DNA of 64,000 nt from assembly GCA_963277665.1 (NCBI GenBank), contig OY728131.1, forward strand, positions 1,395,276,688-1,395,340,687, read 5' to 3'. Under the pieces are notes generated by a model. The model was given only the letters and a program-made list of their open reading frames with translations, was not told the origin of the DNA and searched no databases. Each line of letters starts with the position of its first letter. The first letter of the stretch is position 1. This DNA is from Viscum album (lineage: Eukaryota > Streptophyta > Magnoliopsida > Santalales > Viscaceae). The position numbers and the translations under genes were made by a program. Shown here one piece after another: positions 37,430 to 47,709 of this stretch.

Positions 37430-37745
37430 GTCTTCGGGTAGGGTAGTTGTGGTAGTTTGCCCTGGTGTGTGCGGGAAGGTTGTTTCCCAAGAGTCTTCGA
37501 GATGAGGACCAGGTGACTTCAGGCATGGCAGTGGTTGTTCTAAGCCGAGATGTTTTTGGGCAGGATGTGTGGTAGTGGACCAGGTTTTTGGGGGAGGGAT
37601 GTGTGGTAGTGGCCCAGGTGTTTGCAGGCGGGATGTGTGGTAGTGGCCTAGGTTTTTGCTGGGGGGATGTGTGGTAGTGGCCCAGGTGTTTGCGGGGGGG
37701 GGGGATGTGTGGTAGTGGCCCAGGTGTGTCCGGGCGGGGTGTGGT
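37430..37745 (+). repeat. 34-bp G-rich minisatellite in B 5' LTR
   Basis: GATGTGTGGTAGTGG recurs at about 37,564, 37,598, 37,632, 37,666 and 37,704, with diverged units from about 37,430 and a last partial unit near 37,736. The spacer is CCCAGGTGTTTGCGGGCGG-like. An 11-base G run at 37,694-37,704 lengthens one unit to 38. Confidence 0.8.
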
Positions 37746-38451
37746 AGTGAGACTTCAATGACAATGGCAGGATTGGTTCGATGTGTAGCATGTCTTCAAT
37801 AACTAGTGGTAAATTGGTTCAGGGTACCCAAACATCGATGTGCTATTACTATACATTACATGACTTGCGTTATTCGGGGAGTGTGCCATGGAGTGGCTTG
37901 GGTGGATAATTTTCCTTGCTAGGTGATTTGGTTATCTGATACTCACAAGGCATTAGGAGGCATCCCCACTTGTGCATGAGAGTCTTTGGTTTTCACTATA
38001 GCGTATACTTGAATGCTCACCCTAGGTATATAAACTGATTTCAGGTTTCTAGAAGGACATCATGGATTGTGCATGGCCATACTAGCTCGGGCATCGGGAT
38101 AGTTGCAGTTTTTGTTTTTCTTTTCTTTTGGTACTTTACCTTTGTAGCCTCCTTGTATGTTGTGGTATTTACTTGTGTAACATAGATATGGGAATGTTTT
38201 TCTTTGGCTTTACTTTTACCCCTGGTTTTGGTGTTGTTGGGATGTACTATCTTATCTCCCAAACCTATTAAATAAAAAAGGGTAATTCCTTCCATCTTGT
38301 GTGTGATTCTATACCCTTGGTGCTAGTCGCCACTCCGGGACCTATAGAAGGCGGGTATTGGGGGTCATTTTCTCTCTTCAACATGAAGAAGGAAGGTTCT
38401 AGCAATCTGTTGTCTCTTCTCTCATCTTGGTGAAGGATGGTCATGATAGAA

Positions 38452-38463
38452 TGGTATCAGAGC
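38452..38463 (+). promoter_or_regulatory. Primer-binding site of element B
   Basis: TGGTATCAGAGC is an exact match to the usual complement of initiator Met-tRNA, three bases after the LTR end. Confidence 0.9.
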
Positions 38464-38814
38464 GGGGGGTTGGAGAGATAGGATGGAGTTCAGTGTTAGG
38501 CACAGTGAGGATTGCATGGGATGGTAGGGCAACAGTGTTGGGAAATATTGGTGCATGAAATAGGCCAGGGAGGACCATCTAGGACACAGGATTTTAGGGA
38601 CCCCTGTGATCCGATGCAAGGACTCTGGGCCTACCGAACTGCCAAGTAAGGCTATACTGATTTGCAGGGTAGAGACCCTAGGGAAGGTACATGCATCATA
38701 ATGACTTATGTTCTTGTGTTTTGTGGGTATTTGGGGATTTAAAATGAATAATATGTATAAGAAAAACTAATACCAATATTCTACACTACTCTGGCATAGG
38801 CATTCCATGTTTAC

Positions 38815-39660
38815 TTTGTAGCTTTGGCACCTGGGAGAAGACCACAAGTAGTGCAGGCGATCGAGGCCCAAGAGGCTGACTTGGCTGATTGACAAATGGC
38901 TGATCGAGAGGAGGAGGATGATCACTGGCAGAGGATGATTTATGTCTTTCAGCGGCAGCCCCTTCGGAAGTATGAGGGTAGCATCTCAGAAAGGGAGACA
39001 GAGAGCTGGCTAGAGGAGCTGGTGATAGCTTTCAGCTTGATCCAGGCTTCGTCAGAGTATTGGGTTCCCCTGGTAGTAAGCCAGAAGTGTTGAGAAGCAC
39101 GGAAATGTTGGATTCTTTATCTTGGGGAAAAGAGGGAGTCTGAGGTGATGTGGACTGGCTTTGAGAAGTAATTCCAGGCAGAATTCCTCTCTTCCACAAT
39201 GAAGGTTGAGAAGAGGCAGGAACTACTCTCCGTCCAGCAGGGGATTATGTCAGTGAGAGAGTTGGGGATCAAGTTCAAGGATCTCCTTCGCTATACTCCA
39301 TACCACTTTCAGGATGAGGAGTCTCCAGCGAGATGTTTGGAAGAGGCACTTCAGACTTCTATCCAGTATGTTGTTACTCCCTTCACCTTTCTGACATACA
39401 TGGTGGTCCATAAGATAGATGAAGTGGTGGAGAGGATTCACACGCTTGGAGGTGTATTACAAGAGGGAATCCAGTTGGGATCATCGATGGAGAAGTCCTT
39501 CAGCAGCATGCCTCCAACATCAGGGCTCTCTAGGTTTCAACCAGTAGGAAGCATGCCCTAATAGTTCTAGTTCTGATCTCTTGGTCCTCGCCCTTTCCTT
39601 TCAGGCCCAGGACCAAGATGCTTCAACTATGGTAGCCATGGAAACCTTCGGAATCCATTC
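38815..39660 (+). pseudogene. gag: Element B gag with zinc knuckle
   Basis: Capsid/nucleocapsid polyprotein. Readable blocks are RQPLRKYEGSISERETESWL (38,950-39,020; the P-x-F-x-G---P--AE-WL box), FQAEFLSSTMKVEKRQELL and MSVRELGIKFKDLLRY (39,170-39,300; the F...Y.P...R..K..EF--L-QG--SV-EY box), and the knuckle at 39,614-39,660, PRCFNYGSHGNLRNPF, in which two metal ligands are changed (second Cys to Tyr, last Cys to Phe). The last gag frame, 39,199-39,561, is open for 120 codons. Stops near 39,092 and 39,170 break the N-terminal half. Confidence 0.8.
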
Positions 39661-39758
39661 TCAGATAGAGTACAATACAATGGTGGTAGTCCAGTGCAGC
39701 ACCCGCCCCAGCCGTACTAGTTTCCAGCCAGGCCCTTTCAGCAGCAGGAGTCGGGACT

Positions 39759-40124
39759 GTGAGCTCCCTCTTCTCTAAGGGAAGACATTGCAGGAGGGGC
39801 CGACCTCAGGGCGCTCTTCAGGGACCTCGACCAGGGAGCGGTTGGGGAGGCGGTCGACAGCCAAGGGGTAGTGGAGTTGGGTGTGGGCAGTTACACGCCA
39901 TGGAGACAGCAACTTCAGTAGGGTCGGAAGTCATTCGGGGTACGATCAGCTTATTTAGTACTCTTGCATATGCCTTGTACGATACCAGAGATTTGAACTC
40001 TTTTTTTGCAGCCAGTCTAGACCATGCTCTAGGTCTAGATGCTGAGATACTTCCAGTGCCCCCGGTGTTGAGTACACCATTCAGAGGTCATACCGTCTTC
40101 TTTTATGTTTTCTTGAGGGTGTAA
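39759..40124 (+). pseudogene. PR: Element B protease
   Basis: The open frame 39,759-40,124 carries the protease in its second half: GTISLFSTLAYALYDTRDLN then SFFAASLDHALGLDAEILPV. The family active site DTGASHSFIS is changed to DTRDLNSFF, so the catalytic Asp is kept but the invariant Gly is lost. The ALGL-EILP and STPF-like boxes follow normally. The first half of the frame is a GC-rich, Gly/Arg-rich linker after the zinc knuckle. Confidence 0.75.
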
Positions 40125-40251
40125 ACTGATGATAGGGCCACATCAGCCTATCAGGGATCTTCTATTGTTCCAGAAACAACTTTACGATGTCATCCTAGTC
40201 ATCTACTGACTGTTCTCTGTATGTGGATTCATTGACTACTTCCTATGAAGG

Positions 40252-41249
40252 GTGTTGTTTTCAGATTTGGGTGGCCGGCTTGTAACTTTCATCGGTGAGA
40301 GGGGTTTCCAGAAAAGCAGCAGGCAAGGGGAGCCCCTCATTTCCTTGTTAGCTGAGCTATCAGTGGAGTTGGTGGATGAAGAAATGGTGGAAGTTGCAGG
40401 GGATGTCAGTGAGTTTATAGACATATTCTCCGAGGAGGTGGCGAATCTACCCCCCTCGACATGATGTTGAGATTGGGATAGACATTCAACATGGTGCACA
40501 TCTGATTTTTATGGTACCTACCAGATGGAACCTTTCGTGTTGCGGGAGCTGTGGATTCATATTGACGATATGGGGAAGAAGGGTTTTTTTCGACCATGTG
40601 CATCACTATGCGGTGCTCCATTCTTATTCGCAAAGAAGGAAGATGGTGGACTCAGGCTATGCATAGACTACCAGAGACTAAATCTGGTAATGGTCATGAA
40701 ACGTTACCCCTCCCAAAGATAGACTATCTCTTTTACCAGCTGAGGGGAGTAGGTTGGTTCTCTAATATCGATCTGCAGTCTGTATATCACCAGTTGAGGG
40801 TGAAGGAGGGTGACATCTCGAAGACTGCCTTTTGGTGCACATATGGGAACATTGAGTTTGTGGTCATGCCGTTCAGCATCACGAACGCTCTAGCTGTGTT
40901 CATGGGACTCATGAACTATGTCTTCTGGGAATACCTGGATCGGTTTGTAGTCATGTTTATTCAAGACATTCTGATCTACTCAAGATCTGAGGAGGATCAC
41001 TCTAAGAACTTTAGAATGGTTTTAGAGGTCAACAAACATCACCAAATCTATGGGAAGTTTTCCAAGTGCATGTTATGGATGCGAGAAGTTCACTTCCTTG
41101 GGAACATGGTGTCCGAGCAGGTAATAGCGTTGGATCCATCAAAGGTTAAGGTGGTTTTTTCTTGGGCAGCACCGAAGAACGTGGTAGAAGTTCATAGTTT
41201 CCATGGACTAGCGGGCTACTATTGGAGATATGTTCCGAACACCTCCTGA
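40252..41249 (+). pseudogene. RT: Element B reverse transcriptase
   Basis: The approach region 40,252-40,464 ends FIDIFSEEVANLPPST (the V-EF-DVFPEELPGLPP box). The fingers read FLFAKKEDGGLRLCIDYQRL in the frame ending 40,722; the palm continues in another frame from about 40,700: YHQLRVKEGDISKTAF, VVMPFSITNALAVFM, then VVMFIQDILIYS. The active-site pair is QD where the family has DD. IYGKFSKCMLWMREVHFLGN and YYWRYVP close the domain. One frameshift near 40,700 and the altered active site make it inactive. Confidence 0.88.
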
Positions 41250-41876
41250 TTTGCAAAACCATTTACAGCATTGACTCAGAAGGACCAGGTTTTTTTATGG
41301 AATGGGTAGTGTGAGGCTTCCTTCAACTATCGAATGGAGAATCTGGTAAGTGCTCCAGTGCTGAGGTTTCCGGAAGAACAGGCAGCGTATGAGGTGTTCT
41401 ATGATGCTTCAGGACAAGGCCTCAGGAGTTTGATGATGCAACGACAAGGGGTGATCTCTAATGGGTCTATATAGTTACGTCCCCATGAGCGTAATTATTC
41501 TACCCATGATCGGGAGCTTTCGGCGGTCATTTTCGCACTAATGTTGTGGAAAAATTACCTCAGCAACGAGCGCTCTGTGGTCATCACGGATCACAAAATC
41601 TTGAAGTATATCTTCTCATAGCAGGACTAGAACATATATAAATGAAGGTGGATGGAGTTATTTCAGGATTATGACTTAGGGATCTCCTACACCTCGGGAA
41701 AAGGGAATTTGGTGGTTGGTGCCAGAAGTAGAAAGTCACATATGGATGCGGTTCGAGAGTCGGCAGATGCTTGGATGGCGATAGAGGAATTGGCTACCCT
41801 GAACCTAGAGGTAAGGGAGGATGGTGGTAGAGGTTGTATGTTTCAGATGACAGTGCAATCCTCTCTCCTATGGTAG
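41250..41876 (+). pseudogene. RH: Element B RNase H
   Basis: Same frame as the reverse transcriptase. Blocks: FAKPFTALTQKDQVFLWNG, YEVFYDASGQGLRSLMMQ (first catalytic Asp kept in the YDAS box), LRPHERNYSTHDRELSAVIF (Glu/Asp box), SVVITDHKILKYIF (TDHKSLKYI box) and RWMELFQDYDLGISY then SGKGNLVVGARSRK (compare GKANVVADALSRK, where ADALSRK has become GARSRK). In-frame stops fall at positions where the family has Gln, Trp or Arg. Confidence 0.85.
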
Positions 41877-43160
41877 GTGGAAGAGTCTCAGTGGGGAGAC
41901 ATAGAGAGTGAAGTGATGTGTGACCAGGTTAACCATGGAGATGCTCTAGAAGGGTGGAAGGAGGGTGGTCAAAATCAGATGCTTTTAAGGGGCAAGTTGT
42001 TTGTTCTAGAGACGGTGCGTGAGAGGGTTCTTGGTGAGTTCCAAAACTCGCCCCTAGCGGTGAAAACAGGAGTTTCCAAGATGTACCATGGTCTAAGGAG
42101 TCAGTTCTGGTGGCTCGGGGTGAAGCAGGTGGTGGTAGAGTACGTAGAAAAGTGCCTAGTGTGTCAGCAGGTGAAAGCTGAACACCATGTTCCATGTGGT
42201 CTGTTACAACCTTTAGATGTCCCTGAGTGGAAGTGGGATGACATCTCAATGGATTTCCTCACCAGAATACCCAATGTTCAAGGAGGCTATACTGCTATCT
42301 GGGTAGTGGTGGACAGGTTGATGAAATCTGCTCACTTTTTTGTGATCAAGGAGTCAAGTACGACAGATACCCTAGCACAGAGATGCGAGGATAAGGTGTT
42401 GCGGTGTCACGGAGTCCTGATATCCATAGACTCGGATAGGGATGCATGGTTTAACTCACAAGTTTTGAGAGGATTGCTGCATGATTTTGGAACCCAACTA
42501 CATCTTAGCACTGCTTTCCACTCCCAGACAGATGGACAGACATAGAGACCCATCCAGACATTGGAGGATATGCTACGGGCATGTATTCAGGAATTTGTGG
42601 GATTGTGGGAACGACACTTTCCTCTGGTGGAGTTTTCCTACAACAATATCTATCAATCTACCATTTGAATGGCTCCGTTAGAAGCCTTGTATGGGAAGCT
42701 GTGTCGCTCACCCGTGTGCTGGACAGAGGTCGAGGAGGTTGGTGTCCCTGTCCCGGAGGTGGTGCAGAGCACGTTGGAGAAGGTTCGGCTTATATGGGAG
42801 ACGATGAAGGTGGCCCAGGACAAGAAAAAGTCATATTTAGATAATAGTAGTAGACCCTAGGAGTTCGAGGTCAGGTTCCACGTGTTCTTGATGGTATCCC
42901 CTTGGCGTGGGCAACATAGGTTCAACAGGGGGAGTAAGATTTCTCCCAGGTTCATCGGACCATTCGAACTGCTGCGGCAAGTCAGAGAAGTGGCTTATCA
43001 GCTAGCGCTACCAGTGCCACTACTGAGAATACATGACGTCTTCCATGTGTCACAAATCCAATGGTATCTACATGACAATTCACACATCCTCGACTGGGGA
43101 AAGCTGGATATCGAGGATGACATGACGTTTGTGGAAATACCACTGAGGATCGAGGATTAA
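41877..43160 (+). pseudogene. INT: Element B integrase
   Basis: The zinc-binding domain has lost its histidines (FQNSPLAVKTG for --H-S-YS-HPG) but keeps CLVCQQVKAEH. The DDE core is intact by residue: MDFLTRIP, IDSDRDAWFNSQ, FHSQTDGQT, then after a stop at about 42,543 [13 protein letters not shown] with the catalytic Glu. [14 protein letters not shown] follows, a stop near 42,666, and MAPLEALYGKLCRSP. The C-terminal domain (42,882-43,160) gives ISPRFIGPFELLRQV and HDVFHVSQI. All parts share one frame. Confidence 0.88.
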
Positions 43161-43290
43161 TATGAGAGGGTACTCTAGGGACAGACCATTCCTTTTGTTC
43201 ATGTGTTTTGGTGGCATGGAGGGCTCGAGGAAAGTACCTGGGAACGGGAGACGCTGATGTGCACCCAGTACCCAGAGCACTTTTGAGTTC
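43161..43290 (+). pseudogene. Element B chromodomain-like tail
   Basis: After two stops the pol frame continues PFVHVFWWHGGLEESTWERE then TLMCTQYPEHF with a stop. This matches the chromo-type ending of Tekay/Del integrases (VLWRNH--EEATWERE--M---YPELF), thought to direct integration to particular chromatin. It supports placing the element among chromoviruses. Confidence 0.8.
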
Positions 43291-43723
43291 TGTTCTGTTT
43301 TATTTTATGTACTGGTTTGTGATGAAGCGTTTTTATCTTGATAACTTCGGAATGTGTTGTTTTCCCTATTCTCTGAATATGTATGAGGATTCCGGACTGT
43401 AGGGAGGGGAGGACCTGATCCCTACTCAAGATGCATTAAGGTGGATGCTATTAAACCTATGCGATCGAGTTAGTGCCCCGCAAAGCGGATAGTATCTAGA
43501 CATGGAGGAAGAGAACTCCCTAATCCATATGACAGGATAGTTTGAACCTTAAATGTTTGTGTTCTTACATGGGGGGAAGACGAGTAGTAGTTTATCCATA
43601 TTCGTTTGAATGATGGATGAGGTTTACTCCGTAGAGGTATCTTTTGAGGTGGTTATTCAGACCCCCCTCTTTTCTCCTGGTTTCGTTTCGATTCTCAATG
43701 ATGAGAATGTTTTGAGTGGTATC
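43291..43723 (+). other. Element B 3' non-coding leader to the LTR
   Basis: Untranslated interior between pol and the 3' LTR. The polypurine tract expected just before 43,724 is degenerate (GATGAGAATG then GAGTGG). No gene. Confidence 0.5.
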
Positions 43724-46552
43724 TGATATAATGGACCAGATCTCTCCACCCCATTACTTTGTGAAAATGCAGTTTTAGAGGTGTTATGGGAGGTTAAGGT
43801 GGCTTGGGGTATGTTTTACTGGACTTTTAAGAGAAATTAAAGGGAAGTAGTTTTCACATGGGAGGCGCATGGTTTATCTATATTGTGGGGCCAAACCGTG
43901 CGAGGATGGTGTTGGAGGCAGTGGATAACACATGGTTAGTGCACAGTTTGTCTAACAGTACAGCCTAACCATGCGAGGAGTGTTTGGTGAGGCAGTAGAG
44001 ATCGCACGGTTTGCACAGAGTTTGTCTAAATGTGCAAGAAAACAATGCAGTCACTAAAATATAGATCCAAAAATTTTGGATCTCAACCGTTTGGCCTCTA
44101 ACATGTTCTTTTAATCCCTTAAGCAACCTTAACTCGGGATTACCCTCCCTCAATGGTAGGATAACCTCTTCCATGATTTTTGAAGGTGATCTAAAGGCTT
44201 CTCTTGGAAAATCGAAGCAGTTTTCTTGAGGTATGTGATCATTGTTGTTTGGTTTCTTAGATTTACTTAGATATACTCCTTATCTTCTCTCGGTTTCTTA
44301 AATATATGCCTGTTATGGGTAGATCTAAGTTTTTGGATGACTAATATGATGTTCTTTGGTATTGTTTGTGTTAAGAGAAGAGATCCAAGGTGGAACCTTG
44401 GTGAATCGGCACAGTTTTCTAGAGCGTTCTTCGACCCTTGATCAACCATGTGGGGATTTTCTTTCGTCTCTCCTTACTATGTATCATGTGGGGTGGGTGC
44501 GCTACTATTTTCGTGGGAATGGATGAAACCAATCCTTAACAAAGATAACTAGTGTATTTTTAAAGAATGAAGGGGTGTGTGATTGATGTTCTGCTGCTTT
44601 TCCATACCCTTGATTATTTATGTTCTGAACTGTGTGAACCTATGCCCACTAATAATCATGGTCGTTGGTGGTCTTTCTTTGCGCATTAATGAACCATCAT
44701 CTTCTTTAATGATTGAGTGGATCTAACATGGGAATTTGGTTAATCACGTAAACTCGACCGATTAAAAGAATGTACAGTGAACAACAATCCTTGACTGATC
44801 ACCCGAGTTAACCAAACAGAAAGAAGAATACTTGGTGAATGATGTACATGAGTCTGGAAACTTCCTTGTTCTGTCTCGGTGGCATTTCTATTTGATATGT
44901 TTAATGCTGATGGGGTGATGTGGATGAGGATGGGATCCTCTTTTGTGGCACGGTTGTTGGTTGTGAATATGAAGTTGTGTGTGGCTGTATCTTGAGGCTT
45001 GGGTTGGTTCTAGTACATTGAGGGATCTCACTGATTTCTATGTTGTTGTGAATTCACAAGAGAAATAGGAGTGAATGATTAAATTTTTGTTTGCCTGTTA
45101 CTCTGTCACTAGCTTTTATTTATGCCTGTTAGTTTCCCAGTGGTCCAGAATTTGCCAAAATGGGATCACTTTAACATGAAAACAGGATTGAGATAAATGG
45201 GGAATTGGTTTTGGGAATGAGTTGTGACTTGGCCATGACTGTAGTGCATTTCTTTTATGATTGAATAGTAACAGGGTGTTTGTGCTTAGGTTGGCTTCAG
45301 AAACCCTAGGTTGGGATGAGTTCTTGTTGCCTATAAATTCAACTGTAGTTCTTATGTTTCTTATTTGCGCCCCACCCAGGTTGAGCACTTGGTGTCGAAC
45401 ACCCCCATTTCATGGGGTAGGGTGTTTTTCCCAACACTCCTATGAGTGGCTGGTTATTAGCTCCATTTCTACTCCCTTTATTGAATATCCCAAGACTGTT
45501 TGGGTAGGCTGTGATGTCCTGAGGTCTATTATATACCAAGATTCTTCGGGCATGGTAGCTGTGGTAGTTGTCCTAGGTATGTGCAGGCAGGTTTTTTCCG
45601 AAGAGTCTTCGGGATGAGGCCCAGGTGTCTTCGGGTGTGGTAGTGGTTGTTCTAAGCCTAGTTGTTTGCGGGTGCGATGTGTGGTAGTGGACCAGGTGTT
45701 TGGGGGCGGGATGTGTGGTAGTGGCCTAGGTATTTGGGTGCGGGATGTGTGGTAGTGTCCCAGGTGTTTGCGGGCGGGATGTGTTGTAGTGACCTAGGTG
45801 TTTACGGGTGAGATATGTGGTAGTGTCCCAGGTGTGTGTGGGTGGGGTGTGGCAGTGGGACTTTGTTGAGAATTGTGGTATTGGTTTGATGCATAATATG
45901 TCTTCAATAACCAGAGGGAATGTGGCGTGGGGTACCCAAACATCGATTTTCTATTACTATACATTAGTTTACTTGCGTTATTTGGGGAGTGTGCCTTGGT
46001 GAGGCTTGGGTGGATAGTTTTCCATTCTAGTTTCTTTGGTATCTCTTTCTCACAAGGCATTAGGATTCCTCCCCACTTGTTCACAAGAGTCCTTGCTTTT
46101 CCCTACTGAGTATACATGTATGCTCACCCTACTTATATAAATTGCGTTCAGGTTTCTAGGAGGACTTTAGCGATCATGCAGGACCGTACTAGCTCTGGCG
46201 TTGGGATAGTTGCCGGTGATGTTTTTATTTTCTTTTGGTACTTTACCGTTGTAGCCTCTTTGTAAATTGTGGTATTTACTTTTGTAACATGCACATGGGA
46301 ATGGTTTTCTTTGGATTTACTTTTACCCCCAGTTTTGGTGTTGGTGGGATTTAATATCTTATCTCCCGATCCTATTAAATAAAAAATGGTAATGCCTTCC
46401 ATCTTGTGTGTGATTCTATACCCTTGTTGCTAGTTTCCACTCTGGGACCTATTGAAGGCAGGTCTCGGGGGTCATTATCTCTCCTTCAACTTGAATAAGG
46501 GTCTGGAAATCTGATGTCTCTTCTTTTATCTTGGTGAAGGCAGGTCGTGAAT
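43724..46552 (+). repeat. Element B 3' LTR
   Basis: Sister of the 5' LTR with length 2,829 against 2,833. The first base block (TGATATAATGG) has mutated from TGTAATGCC. It carries the 74-bp repeats at 43,872, 43,946 and 44,020 and 34-bp minisatellite units at 45,676, 45,710, 45,744, 45,778 and 45,812. The target duplication GATCC follows at 46,553-46,557. Confidence 0.86.
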
Positions 46553-47557
46553 GATCCGCTACTATTGTCCCACTTGAACCACATATTTTCATTGCCACCA
46601 GTTGTCGAGTTAGAGGCATGGATCATTACAGTAGGAGAAACATGACGATCAAAAGAACACCCAAATGGATGAATCTGGGACTTTTTCTTATCAGTCCTGA
46701 TCCATTTGAATTTGAATTTGAATCAGGGGGGATTAATAAATCTAAGCATGGATCAGATAAAAACATGGGTTAACGCGATTAAAATTATCATAATCAAAAC
46801 CATCCTTCTTACATGATCGATCTGCGGGTCAACCTATTCATGGGTTGATCTCTTTTCATCGCTCAAATCCAAGAAATTGGAAAGAAAGTAATCACATAGA
46901 AATAATTTCCTTCCTTGAGTATTGGATCGATTGATGGTTATGAACTGATACACACTACCATCATTCATCGATCCTTTAAACTGAATCATTTTTTTGGAAA
47001 ATTATTTTGAAGAGGAGGTGGTGTCAATTGTCATCAGCGATCCATCATTAATCTTTGTTAGTCGTTCAACAAATAAATTCCTACATATCTTCATAGAAAA
47101 CAAAATGATCTTCTCATGATCCCAAATCCATGTTAATCCATTTAATGGATGAATCTTGTTTTAGAATTTCCGTTATACTGCTTCAATTATGAAATGAAAC
47201 AGCTAACACGTCGTTGCTTTGTAGTGAGACATTTTGAATAAAATAAATTTTCTTATGTTTGTTTTATTTTTTTTCATTAAAACAAAAAAAAAATAACATT
47301 TACCCATGACCTACACTGCTCAAGGCTAGCTTCTTCCTAATGAAAATTTTTCATTCCGAATGAAATAGTTCCCTCATATTTCTAATCAGGACACAAGGTT
47401 AGAAGTTACCAAAACTGCATATGCGAGATATTTAAAAAAGGTTCAAATAATAATTCTGGGCACCCCTGACATCTTAATCACATTCCATCTTAGCACCAAG
47501 TATCAAATTAATCCATACTATTTAAAAAAATTACATTTAAATTTCTAGTACATTACA
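46553..47557 (-). repeat. Element C 5' LTR, second piece
   Basis: Continues the C LTR after element B; 46,735-46,870 matches 28,490-28,620 and 47,455-47,557 matches 29,225-29,327. With the first piece the LTR totals 2,419 bases against 2,470 in the left copy. It ends ATTACA, followed by the target duplication TTTTG. Confidence 0.8.
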
Positions 47558-47562
47558 TTTTG

Positions 47563-47701
47563 TTACTGTTCATTTTCCACTGATAATGGTTTCCTTCATT
47601 GGAACATTAGATAGAATTGATAAAATTATACCCTTTATTAAGGATTTTTAGTTTAGTACTGATAAAGTCTAACAATGAATATTTCACAATGTTTAGTAGT
47701 G
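47563..47701 (+). mobile_element. CACTA-like miniature element, right part
   Basis: Continues the element cut at 26,857. It includes the CACTA subterminal words TACCCTTTATTAAGG and GTACTGATAAAGT and ends GTTTAGTAGTG, the inverse of CACTACTAAAC. The rejoined element would be about 210 bases. No matching 3-bp target duplication is evident (CAG left, GGC right). Confidence 0.42.
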
Positions 47702-47709
47702 GGCGATCT

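Larger units (their letters stand above)
35616..38448 (+). repeat. Element B 5' LTR
   Basis: Starts TGTAATGCCTCGTACC and ends GGTCATGATA, three bases before the primer site. It holds three 73-74-bp repeats at its left end and a 34-bp G-rich minisatellite near its right end. The 118-codon ORF at 37,149-37,505 has a sister at 45,261-45,617 in the other LTR; the conserved frame is a by-product of LTR identity, with no known domain. Confidence 0.87.
35616..46552 (+). mobile_element. Element B: Tekay/Del-like chromovirus nested in C
   Basis: Plus-strand Ty3/gypsy element of 10.9 kb with 2.83-kb LTRs (35,616-38,448 and 43,724-46,552), primer site at 38,452, gag, zinc knuckle, protease, reverse transcriptase, RNase H, integrase and a chromodomain-like tail. 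Target duplication GATCC occurs at 35,611-35,615 and 46,553-46,557 (ATGATCC if two more matching bases are counted). LTRs are about 80-85% identical by eye. Most of pol stays in a single frame with scattered stops, so decay is mainly by point mutation. Confidence 0.88.
26858..47557 (-). mobile_element. Element C: Tekay/Del-like gypsy, split by element B
   Basis: Minus-strand element. The left LTR (26,858-29,327) is the 3' LTR; the right LTR is the 5' LTR in two pieces (34,202-35,615 and 46,553-47,557) separated by element B. The interior (29,328-34,201) carries primer site, gag, protease, reverse transcriptase and integrase in the expected order. The target duplication is a perfect 5-mer, TTTTG at 26,853-26,857 and 47,558-47,562. 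Removing B leaves an element of about 9.8 kb. All coding regions contain stops. Confidence 0.85.

Noticed and set aside
37149..37505. 118-codon ORF with a sister ORF at 45,261-45,617
   Set aside because: Both lie in the LTRs of element B; the shared frame follows from LTR identity, and one opposite-strand frame is equally open. No known domain.
40236..40633. Minus-strand ORFs of 72-87 codons opposite element B
   Set aside because: Shadows of the plus-strand protease-RT region, which has clear family motifs.
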